Shown here piece after piece: positions 1 through 6,363 of a DNA stretch of 11,303 bases. The DNA is from Roseiflexaceae bacterium (GTDB lineage: Bacteria > Chloroflexota > Chloroflexia > Chloroflexales > Roseiflexaceae). The translations under genes and the position numbers were made by a program. The stretch spans positions 1 to 11,303 of the forward strand of contig JACMIM010000094.1 of assembly GCA_014381165.1 (NCBI GenBank), written 5' to 3'. The number at the start of each line of letters is the position of its first letter. Position 1 is the stretch's first letter. The notes below the pieces were generated by a model that did not search any database, was not told where the DNA came from, and saw only the letters and a list, made by a program, of their open reading frames with translations.

Positions 1-409
1 CGTGCGCGAACGCGCCGTCGGCCATCAGTACACTACGGGCAGCCAGCGCCCCGCGGCCAGTTGGATCGTACTGGCTGGCTGGCTGGATGACCAGCACGCT
101 TTGGCCCTGGCGCAGCACATCTCCATAGCGCTGGGCCAAATCGCCAACCGCCAGCGGGCCGGGGGCAACACTGCGCAATGGCGTGGGCCAGCAGCTGGGG
201 TGCAGCGTCTTCTCGATATCCAACAGCGCGGCGCGGTTATCGACTTTCGCCTCGCGCGGCAGCACCTCGATTCCCAGTGCCATCGCCTCGTCTGGCGAAA
301 TCTCGCAGCAGGCATCGACCAGCACAGCGACCTGGCGCTGCACCCGCGCGGCGGGCGGCGGCGTCAGCGGGGCGGGCGTGATAACTGGGGCTTCAGCTGC
401 CAGTGTCAT
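1..409 (-). CDS. DegV-like protein, N-terminal part (cut by window edge)
   Basis: The frame is open from the ATG at 409 to the window edge, giving about 136 residues with no stop. After a Pro/Ala-rich leader of about 22 residues, a segment reading VAVLVDACCEISPDEAMALG then GIEVLPREAKVDN matches the first strand and helix of the DegV fold, where families usually read I-A-I-V-T-D-S, then L-G-I-x-V-V-P. A later stretch, PTPLRSVAPGPLAVGDLAQR, sits where DegV proteins carry the TSQPSP loop and following helix; the Ser/Thr-rich loop is altered. DegV proteins bind fatty acids, and some act as FakB, presenting the acid to a fatty-acid kinase. The ATG overlaps the TGA of the prepilin peptidase as ATGA, so translation is probably coupled. 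The gene begins without its own clear promoter. Identity is inferred from partial sequence; an unrelated Rossmann-like pilus accessory protein is possible. Confidence 0.55.
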   Translation of the reverse strand, partial: MTLAAEAPVITPAPLTPPPAARVQRQVAVLVDACCEISPDEAMALGIEVLPREAKVDNRAALLDIEKTLHPSCWPTPLRSVAPGPLAVGDLAQRYGDVLRQGQSVLVIQPASQYDPTGRGALAARSVLMADGAFAH

Positions 410-873
410 AGCACACCCCATTGCAACAGGTAGCCGCCGACAGCGGCCACAATGCCGCCCAGCGCCAGAAACGGGCCAAATGCCAGTGTGGCATGGCGGG
501 TCATCCGCACCGTGACAATGCCGATAGCCGCAAACAAGCCAGCGCTAAGGAACGCGATCAGCAGTGCTGGAATGATCAGCGGGTAGCCCAGCACCAGGCC
601 CAGAAACAAGGCCAGCTTGATATCGCCACCGCCAGCCTTGGCTAGCCCATAGATAATTGTTGGAATCAGCAGCATCACCAGGCCAATCAGCCCGCCCAGC
701 AGCAGCATCCAGCGCTCCGGCAGCGCCAGCGCACAAATGAACGCCGTAATGATTGCGGGAAACATAATCTTGTTTGGAATGCGCCGCTCACGAATGTCGG
801 TAATCGAGACCGCGATCAGCACCGGCACAGCCAGTGCCAGCAGCGCAATGCGTAACAATTCAAAAAAGTTCAT
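406..873 (-). CDS. Prepilin peptidase, A24 family, single-domain (TadV/CpaA-like)
   Basis: A 155-residue integral membrane aspartic peptidase that cleaves the leader from type IV or Flp-type prepilins at the cytoplasmic membrane. Both catalytic aspartates are visible: D26 in the SITDIRERRIPN motif after the first helix, and D84 in the AGGGDIKLA motif (the classic G-x-G-D-x-K signature). A later FGPFLALGG motif, also typical of the family, lies near residue 133. Six or so hydrophobic segments fill the rest. The N-terminal methyltransferase domain and cysteine motif of PilD-type enzymes are absent, so this is the short TadV/CpaA/archaeal-like form. The start at 873 has an AGGTGA Shine-Dalgarno at 877-882, lying over the stop of the upstream gene with three bases between the two genes. 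No pilin or Tad gene is within the window. It is followed by the overlapping DegV-like gene. Confidence 0.9.
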   Translation of the reverse strand: MNFFELLRIALLALAVPVLIAVSITDIRERRIPNKIMFPAIITAFICALALPERWMLLLGGLIGLVMLLIPTIIYGLAKAGGGDIKLALFLGLVLGYPLIIPALLIAFLSAGLFAAIGIVTVRMTRHATLAFGPFLALGGIVAAVGGYLLQWGVL

Positions 874-876
874 CGT

Positions 877-1260
877 TCACCTCGCCCTGCGCTGGCGCAC
901 GATGCGTGCCGCCCAGCCGCCAATCACGCCCGCCAGCCCACAGGCTGCGAACAGAAATAGAATACTGAGTGCGCTCAACTGGTCAGGCGCGCGCAGTGCA
1001 GTCAGCGCCAGCGCGATCAGCGCGCAGCCAAGCGCGGCGAGCAGGCCGTTGAGCAGCGGCGCACGGTGGGCGCGCAATCCGGCCACCAGCGCGCCCAGGC
1101 CAATACAGGCCTGCACCACCACCACAGCAGGCAAGCCAATCGTTTGTCCGCTCGGCTGAAGCACTGCAAAGGTCGCCGCCATTTGAAGCAGCAGCCCAAC
1201 CAGCACTCCCAGCGCTATTGCACCCCAGCCAAGTTCGTCGAGCCAATCTTGCTGATACAT
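877..1260 (-). CDS. Small four-helix membrane protein of unknown function
   Basis: A 127-residue protein with four predicted transmembrane helices, at about residues 12-33, 43-62, 68-89 and 97-117. It has a short acidic N-terminus (MYQQDWLDELGW) and an arginine-rich C-terminal tail ending RIVRQRRAR, which suggests a cytoplasmic C-terminus. Gly/Ala-rich helices and the four-helix layout recall the small membrane proteins grouped as TIGR04086/YrzE-like, but the match is only in general character. The start at 1260 is preceded by a good Shine-Dalgarno, AAAGGAG at 1268-1274, seven bases upstream. It is the first gene of the minus-strand operon and lies three bases from the prepilin peptidase, so it may assist pilin processing or membrane assembly; that is inference from position only. 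Confidence 0.7.
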   Translation of the reverse strand: MYQQDWLDELGWGAIALGVLVGLLLQMAATFAVLQPSGQTIGLPAVVVVQACIGLGALVAGLRAHRAPLLNGLLAALGCALIALALTALRAPDQLSALSILFLFAACGLAGVIGGWAARIVRQRRAR

Positions 1261-1283
1261 GCCTGTACTCCTTTGCTAACTCT

Positions 1284-1321
1284 CTACCGAGCATGGTAGC
1301 GTGCGGCTGTTGCAATTCCAA
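1284..1321 (-). promoter_or_regulatory. Candidate promoter of the prepilin-peptidase operon with a small inverted repeat over the -10
   Basis: Reading the minus strand, TTGGAA (1321-1316) and TACCAT (1298-1293) are separated by 17 bases; each matches the sigma-70 consensus at four of six positions. The -10 lies inside a short inverted repeat, CTACC at 1284-1288 and GGTAG at 1295-1299 with a 6-base loop, which could be an operator or a 5' leader hairpin. Placement about 25 bases before the Shine-Dalgarno of the membrane-protein gene fits. This was judged by eye and is weak. Confidence 0.3.
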
Positions 1322-1330
1322 CCAGTGTTT

Positions 1331-1346
1331 GTAACGCTTGTGTAAC
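1331..1346. promoter_or_regulatory. 11-bp-spaced direct repeat GTAAC-N6-GTAAC
   Basis: GTAAC occurs at 1331-1335 and again at 1342-1346, one helical turn apart, in the context TTTGTAAC then TTGTGTAAC. Seen from the minus strand it is GTTAC-N6-GTTAC, ending nine bases upstream of the candidate -35 of the operon. Two half-sites with an 11-bp period are characteristic of OmpR/PhoB-family response regulators. The identity of any regulator is unknown. Confidence 0.35.
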
Positions 1347-1439
1347 AGGCGGCGCGAGGGCCGGGTTGGGGCACGGTTTCCCCTAGCCGAACTCGCACAT
1401 ATGCTGCTACTACGATACACCGTGGTGCTGTTTCACAAG

Positions 1440-1456
1440 ATTGTAATAGGATTGTA
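1440..1456. promoter_or_regulatory. Second 11-bp-spaced direct repeat, ATTGTA-N5-ATTGTA
   Basis: ATTGTA at 1440-1445 is repeated at 1451-1456 with the same 11-bp period as the GTAAC pair about 100 bases away. It lies about 13 bases upstream of the candidate -35 of the plus-strand CEMIP-like gene, a position that would suit an activator. The TTGTA core is shared with TTTGTAAC at 1328-1335. Functional meaning is inferred only. Confidence 0.3.
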
Positions 1457-1468
1457 GACCGCTTGCTA

Positions 1469-1497
1469 TTCCCATTTTTGGCGAAAAGCGTTATGCT
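1469..1497 (+). promoter_or_regulatory. Candidate promoter for the secreted polysaccharide-active genes
   Basis: TTCCCA (1469-1474) and TATGCT (1492-1497) are 17 bases apart, each with about four of six consensus matches. A start point near 1504 would give a 5' leader of about 55 bases before the ATG at 1558. It is the best pair visible between 1400 and 1540, but it is weak, and a non-sigma-70 promoter would not be recognised here. Confidence 0.25.
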
Positions 1498-1557
1498 ATC
1501 AACGGAGTTTTAACATTTCGGCATTCGACAAGACGACGAACAAGGAGCCATCTCACC

Positions 1558-4257
1558 ATGCGTACTCGCCCGGCCATTACGTTCGCTCTGGTTATTGTTG
1601 CTCTTTGTTGGCTCGGTATAACCCCACTGTTCGCAGCGACAAATCGTTCAATTTTCATTCCCCTGGTACAACGTGCCACCGGCACGAATCCACCGCCGGT
1701 ACTGCCGCCGATCGTGGCCAGCGCCCGTTGGTCCGACCCCACCACCTGGCCTAGCGGGCGCGTGCCAATTGCCGGCGAGGCTGTAGTGATAGCCACAGGC
1801 AAGAACGTCCTGCTGGACATCACCCCGCCGCCACTTAAGAGCCTGACAATTGCTGGCACGCTGGTGTTCGATCAGAAAGACCTCGCGCTGGAAGCCGGCT
1901 GGATTATGCTGCACGATGGCACGCTGGCGATCGGCAGCGAGCAGCAGCCCTTCACCAACAAGGCCACGATCACACTGAATGCGACCGACCCCACCGAAGA
2001 GGTGATGGGCATGGGCACGCGCGGCGTGCTGCTGATGGGCAAAAGCCGGCTCGACCTGTTCGGCAGTGCGCCGACGGTCGCCTGGACGCAGCTTGGCGAC
2101 CATGCCGCCGCCGGCAGCACCAAACTGACGCTGAAAGAAGCCGTGTCCTGGCGCACCGGCGACCAGATCGTGGTCGCGCCGACCGATTTCCGCTACGCTG
2201 GTGCCACCGAGCGGCTGGAAGCGGCCACCGTGGCTGGCAGCACGGTTAACCTGCGCACTGGCCTCCAGAAGCCACGCTGGGGCAAGCTTCAGTATGTGAC
2301 CGCCAGCGGCATGACACTGACACCCGATACATCGGTCACACCGCTGGTGCTGGACGAGCGCGCCGAGGTGGGCAATCTGACCCGCAACATCGTCATTCAG
2401 GGTGCTGATGATGCGCTGTGGAGCGGCCAGGGTTTTGGTGCGCAGTTCATGGCCATGGAAGGCAGTGTGGTGCGGATCAACGGTGTCGAGTTGCGGCGTA
2501 TGGGCCAGCGCAGCAAAGCGCGCCGCTACCCGATTCACTTCCACGGCCTGAGCTACCGCGTCGATGGCACGATCCTGGCCGATGCCAGCGGCTCGTTTGT
2601 GCGCAACAGTGCGATCTGGAACTCGCAGAACCGCTGTCTGGTCATTCACGGCACCAACGGCGTGCTGATCCAGAACAACATCTGCTATGACATTGTCGGC
2701 CACGCCATGTTTCTCGAGGACGGCGTCGAGCAACGCAACACCTTTGACCACAACCTAGTGCTGAAGGTGCGCAATCCCGCCGAAGGCCAGGAATTGCTCA
2801 AGCACGAGAGCGGCGGCACCGCCGGGTCGTCCGGCTACTGGCTGACCCATCCGAATAATGCGTTCCGCAACAATGTCGCCGCCGATACCGACGGGCACGG
2901 CATTTGGTACGCCTTCCCCTCGCAGCCGCTTGGCCTGTTCAAGAACGCGCCGATCTTTGCGCCAAAGTACACCGCGTTCGGCAGCTTCGATAACAATGTC
3001 GCCCACTCGAACCGCTTGGATGGGCTGCACATGGACAATGCGCCAAAAAACGACGAGGGCGAGCTTGAGGGCATATCGTACCGCCCCACGGCCGATGGCA
3101 AAGACCCTGGCAACGTGGCGTTCGAAGCCTCGCTGCCATTTACGCTCAGCCGCTTGACCAGCTACAAGAATGACAGTTCGGCGCTGTGGCATCGCCAAGG
3201 CGGCGGCACATTCGATAAGTTTATCGTAGCCGACAATCCATCTACGGGGTTCCGCGGTTCGGCGAACTGCATCATCAAGAACTCAGCCTCGATCGGCAAC
3301 AGCCTGAACAATGCCACGCCGATCAATCCTAATGATCCATCGGCTGGTCTGGCTAGCTACCACAGCTCCTGCGATGTCAGCGAGCACCTGTTTGTGAACC
3401 TCCCGCTTGTGCCCGGCAAGATAAGCGGTGCAATCAACACCTTCGACTACTACATTCGCCCGGTCGACAAGGGCCTGTTCCGCGACAGCAACCTGCGCTT
3501 TATCAACGCGCCGTTTGGCTACCGCCAGCCGCCGATTAAAAGCGAGAACTGGACACTGGCTGGCGCGCTGTGGGACCCCTATGGCTACGCGGGGCCAAAG
3601 GGCAATTACTGGACGCTGGATGACCCGTTTCTGACCGATGGCACCACCTGCCAGGATGTCGCACCGGCGGGTCAGGCTGGCAAGAGCTGCGCAGGGCCGT
3701 ACTATGGCCTGTACGGCTTTGTGCTGGAAAACGCCAACCCGCCCTGGGGTGCGCTCATGCCGATCAGGGTCGAGCGCAGCAATGGCGCAGTCTGGGATGT
3801 GGGCGACGGCAACACCGCACCAAAACTCGGCAACATGCGCCACGCCGCACTGGTCAAGAATGGCGAGTTCACACTCACCTTTCCAGGCAGCTCATTGCCG
3901 AAAAACATCCACTTCGGCATCGAGAACATGCTTTCAGCCAACGACTCGGCAATACTCGCCGTGCAGTACAGCGGCGCGGTCAATGAACCGTGGGTCTACG
4001 GCACCACCGACCCGAATCCGCTCGATGTAAAGAAGTGGGACAACTGGGCGACCTCGCCACGGGTGCGCATGATGACGCCGGTGGGATCGATCGACGAGGT
4101 GCGCAGCTCCGATGGCACCAAGTACTACCAGGATAAGGCCAACAACTTGATCTATATCAAGCTGCGCAACGGCCTGGAACACCCCTGGAAGGATATCGTA
4201 CCCGGCTCGGACGACGACCTATACCGCAACATTACGTTCGTCATCAACGAGCGTTAA
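1558..4257 (+). CDS. Secreted G8-domain/beta-helix protein, CEMIP/TMEM2-like (putative hyaluronan or glycan depolymerase)
   Basis: An 899-residue exported protein. Residues 1-27 form a signal peptide (TRPAITFALVIVALCWLG, cut near LFA-A). Just after it comes the motif IFIPLVQR (32-39), then a Pro-rich spacer. Residues about 55-140 form a G8 domain, recognisable by ARWSDPTTWPSGRVPIAGE and the strand pattern that follows. The middle is a right-handed parallel beta-helix with the hallmark motifs of animal CEMIP and TMEM2: RYPIHFHG (323-330), VIHGTNGVL (362-370) and GHAMFLEDG (381-389), the last followed by NTFDHN. Animal CEMIP and TMEM2 degrade hyaluronan. Cys698 and Cys711 could form a local disulfide. 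An AAGGAG Shine-Dalgarno at 1542-1547 supports the ATG at 1558. The likely role is extracellular attack on a uronic-acid-containing or related glycan, together with the GH30-like enzyme downstream. The family assignment is strong; the substrate is inferred. Confidence 0.85.
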   Translation: MRTRPAITFALVIVALCWLGITPLFAATNRSIFIPLVQRATGTNPPPVLPPIVASARWSDPTTWPSGRVPIAGEAVVIATGKNVLLDITPPPLKSLTIAGTLVFDQKDLALEAGWIMLHDGTLAIGSEQQPFTNKATITLNATDPTEEVMGMGTRGVLLMGKSRLDLFGSAPTVAWTQLGDHAAAGSTKLTLKEAVSWRTGDQIVVAPTDFRYAGATERLEAATVAGSTVNLRTGLQKPRWGKLQYVTASGMTLTPDTSVTPLVLDERAEVGNLTRNIVIQGADDALWSGQGFGAQFMAMEGSVVRINGVELRRMGQRSKARRYPIHFHGLSYRVDGTILADASGSFVRNSAIWNSQNRCLVIHGTNGVLIQNNICYDIVGHAMFLEDGVEQRNTFDHNLVLKVRNPAEGQELLKHESGGTAGSSGYWLTHPNNAFRNNVAADTDGHGIWYAFPSQPLGLFKNAPIFAPKYTAFGSFDNNVAHSNRLDGLHMDNAPKNDEGELEGISYRPTADGKDPGNVAFEASLPFTLSRLTSYKNDSSALWHRQGGGTFDKFIVADNPSTGFRGSANCIIKNSASIGNSLNNATPINPNDPSAGLASYHSSCDVSEHLFVNLPLVPGKISGAINTFDYYIRPVDKGLFRDSNLRFINAPFGYRQPPIKSENWTLAGALWDPYGYAGPKGNYWTLDDPFLTDGTTCQDVAPAGQAGKSCAGPYYGLYGFVLENANPPWGALMPIRVERSNGAVWDVGDGNTAPKLGNMRHAALVKNGEFTLTFPGSSLPKNIHFGIENMLSANDSAILAVQYSGAVNEPWVYGTTDPNPLDVKKWDNWATSPRVRMMTPVGSIDEVRSSDGTKYYQDKANNLIYIKLRNGLEHPWKDIVPGSDDDLYRNITFVINER

Positions 4258-4259
4258 TC

Positions 4260-4311
4260 GAATCGCGCGCGGTAGGGGCGGGTTTCAAACCCGCCCCTAC
4301 CGGCGCGATTC
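4260..4311. repeat. Near-perfect palindrome between the two secreted-protein genes
   Basis: The core arms GGTAGGGGCGGGTTT (4271-4285) and AAACCCGCCCCTACC (4287-4301) pair perfectly around a single C. Outer arms GAATCGCGC (4260-4268) and GCGCGATTC (4303-4311) extend the stem, with a GC/G bulge. It begins two bases after the stop of the CEMIP-like gene. There is no T-run after it, so it is not a canonical intrinsic terminator. It resembles the dispersed REP-like GTAGGGGCGGGTTT palindromes I associate with Chloroflexota genomes. It may attenuate or stabilise the message ahead of the GH30-like gene, whose Shine-Dalgarno is 56 bases further on. The 121-bp gap holds nothing else. Confidence 0.85.
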
Positions 4312-4378
4312 CATGCACCGACGCAACCCCCCGGCCAAACTCTCCCCCGGCCAAAACCGCGTCAACAAAGGAGTTTCT

Positions 4379-6283
4379 ATGCCACTCCGGTTTCGCCCAT
4401 TCGCCCTGGCCTGTGTCGCCGCGCTGGTGCTGGCTGGCGCTGCCTACACGCTGCGCCCGAGCTACGCCCAGGCTAGCGCAACCGTGACCATCGACACGAC
4501 CACGCGCTTTCAGATCATCGACGGCTTTGGCACATGCCTTGCTGGCACTGGCGCACAAAGCGCTGATTGGCAGAAGCTGTATTATGACGACCTAGGCGCA
4601 TCGATTCTGCGCGTCGATCTGACGCCAAATTTCGCCGCGCCCTATAGCGATTTCACCTACAACTCGCCCTGGTTCCACAACAACCCGGCGCTGCCCGGCC
4701 CCGATGACAACAATGTGCGCAGCTACACCAGCCCCGAGGACTACAGCCGCGAGTGGTCGGGGCGGCGCGCGCCGATCGCCGTGATGAAGGCCGACGCAAC
4801 CCAAAACCAGAGCCTGTTCGATTTCAGTGCCGAGATGCCACAAACCGGCATTACCGCCGCCAAAGCGGGCAGTGCGCGCAAAACCGCACTTGGCGATTTC
4901 AAACTCATCGCCTCGATCTGGTCGCCCGCGCCCTGGCTGAAAGTCGCGTCCGGCAACACCATCGGCGGGCAGAGTGGGATTGGGCCGCGCAATGGCACGG
5001 CCTGGCCGTTCATTTGGGGCGGCAACTTCGCCGGCGGCAAGCTCGATGTCTCGAATACACCCTTGGCGGTGTTCAACGACGGCGTGCAGAATACCTCGGC
5101 GCTGACCCAGTTTGCGCGCTCGACCGCCGCCTATGTGCTGGGCTACCAGCGCGCCGCCGGTGTCTCGTTCTATGCCATCAGCATCCAGAACGAGCTGAAT
5201 TTCGAAACCTTCTACAACAGCATGACCTACCCCATGTCGCCCGAGTACATCACGGCGCTCAAGGCGGTGCGCGCCGAGTTCGATAAGTACCCCGAGCTGA
5301 AGCCGATCAAAATCATGGGGCCGGAGGATTTGCTAGGCGGCGATGCCTACGGCATGTGGGAATATGGCCCGCTGGCCCACAAAAACCTGCAGTACCTCAA
5401 GAACATCGAGGCCGACCCAGCCGCAGCCGAAGCGGTCGATTTCTACAACATCCACGGCTACGCGGGCGATGGCGTTTCGGCGGCGGGCGCGGTGCCGCAG
5501 CTGTGGGATTGGTGGGCCAATGGCTGGACGGCCAGCCCGGCGGCGGGCATACCAGGCGATGTCAAAGGCTTCACGTCGTATGGGAAGAAATCGTGGATGA
5601 CCGAAACATCGGGCGAGGCTCCCGTGTGGCTCAGCCCGTCCAGCGGCTTTCCTGGCAATGGCGCGTGGTCGGTGGCGCTGCGCGTGCACCAGGCGCTTAC
5701 GGCCGGCCAGCAAAGCGCGTGGGTCTACTGGCAGCTCAGCGACGGCGGCGACGCCAGTGATTTCACGCTGACCGACAAGACGCTGAAGAATGACGCGCCA
5801 AAGTATGTTGCGGTCAAGCACTTCGCCAAGTACATCCGCCCGAACGCCCAGCGCGTACAGGCCAGCGTGGCTGGTTCGACCACCATCGAGGCCAGCGCAT
5901 ACATCCACGATGCAAACAAAACGCTGACAACCGTGCTGATCAATAGCTCGGCCACGGCACAGACAATGCGGGTTCGCCTGCCCAGCGCGCCCGCTGGCAT
6001 CAGCACACTGCAAACCTTCACCTCCAGCGATGGCAGCATGTGGAAGAGCGGCAGCGCGGCAGTGCAGAATGGCGAGGTCACCGTCACAATTCCCGGCTAT
6101 GGCGTCACAACGCTGTATGGCACTGGCAGCGGCGGCACGGCGCAGCCCACCGCAACCAGTACCACGCCCACGCCCACGCTGCCAGCCTGCCCGACCGCAG
6201 CACCGGTAGCTACACCGCAGGGCGCTCGCCCACGCGCCTTTCTGCCACTGACCAGCGGCGGCGGCACGGCGAAATGCCGCTAA
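4379..6283 (+). CDS. Secreted GH30-like glycoside hydrolase with C-terminal Pro/Thr-rich tail
   Basis: A 634-residue exported enzyme. The start at 4379 is chosen because AAAGGAG (4367-4373) sits five bases upstream and the product opens with a signal peptide (cut near AQA-SA, residue 32). An in-frame ATG at 4313 would add 22 residues before it and overlaps no ribosome site. The catalytic domain begins with FQIIDGFGTCLAG (G49-F50-G51), typical of GH30 enzymes. The acid/base glutamate is E272 in AISIQNELNF and the nucleophile is E409 in WMTETSGE, as expected for a clan GH-A barrel. A beta-sandwich follows at about 485-580, then a Pro/Thr-rich linker from about 583, and a tail with FLPL (621-624) bracketed by Cys604 and Cys633. 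The family covers glucuronoxylanase, beta-glucosidase-type and beta-1,6-galactanase activities; the substrate cannot be read here. It lies 121 bases after the CEMIP-like gene on the same strand. Confidence 0.85.
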   Translation: MPLRFRPFALACVAALVLAGAAYTLRPSYAQASATVTIDTTTRFQIIDGFGTCLAGTGAQSADWQKLYYDDLGASILRVDLTPNFAAPYSDFTYNSPWFHNNPALPGPDDNNVRSYTSPEDYSREWSGRRAPIAVMKADATQNQSLFDFSAEMPQTGITAAKAGSARKTALGDFKLIASIWSPAPWLKVASGNTIGGQSGIGPRNGTAWPFIWGGNFAGGKLDVSNTPLAVFNDGVQNTSALTQFARSTAAYVLGYQRAAGVSFYAISIQNELNFETFYNSMTYPMSPEYITALKAVRAEFDKYPELKPIKIMGPEDLLGGDAYGMWEYGPLAHKNLQYLKNIEADPAAAEAVDFYNIHGYAGDGVSAAGAVPQLWDWWANGWTASPAAGIPGDVKGFTSYGKKSWMTETSGEAPVWLSPSSGFPGNGAWSVALRVHQALTAGQQSAWVYWQLSDGGDASDFTLTDKTLKNDAPKYVAVKHFAKYIRPNAQRVQASVAGSTTIEASAYIHDANKTLTTVLINSSATAQTMRVRLPSAPAGISTLQTFTSSDGSMWKSGSAAVQNGEVTVTIPGYGVTTLYGTGSGGTAQPTATSTTPTPTLPACPTAAPVATPQGARPRAFLPLTSGGGTAKCR

Positions 6284-6286
6284 TAC

Positions 6287-6338
6287 TGATGGGGCATTCG
6301 TGCGGCACGCCAGGCCGTGCCGCACGAGTGCCCCATCA
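6287..6338. terminator. Bidirectional hairpin between convergent genes
   Basis: Arms 6287-6309 and 6316-6338 form a 23-pair stem with one T:G wobble (6297/6328) and a 6-base loop; the outer arm reads TGATGGGGCA and the inner TCGTGCGGCACG. It begins three bases after the GH30-like stop and ends 25 bases before the metY stop, so it probably terminates both transcripts. No T-run flanks it. In size and GC content it resembles the palindromes at 4260 and 11011. Confidence 0.8.
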
Positions 6339-6363
6339 CGATATGCCGTACCCCAACAGCCCG

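Noticed and set aside
65..84. Tandem CTGG repeats
   Set aside because: Short, in frame within the DegV-like gene, and explained by its codons.
2..433. 143-codon plus-strand open frame at the left edge
   Set aside because: It is antisense to the DegV-like frame, which is coupled to the prepilin peptidase and has a sensible fold pattern.
1648..2751. 367-codon open frame on the minus strand
   Set aside because: It is antisense to the CEMIP-like gene, low in recognisable motifs, and typical of a shadow frame in GC-rich DNA; the plus-strand frame has clear domains.
4313..4378. Upstream ATG that would lengthen the GH30-like protein by 22 residues
   Set aside because: No ribosome site precedes it, it starts two bases after the palindrome, and it would bury the signal peptide; the ATG at 4379 has a strong AAAGGAG.
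5333..6325. 330-codon open frame on the minus strand
   Set aside because: Antisense to the GH30-like gene, with Arg/Ala-rich composition and no family resemblance; it also crosses the terminator hairpin.
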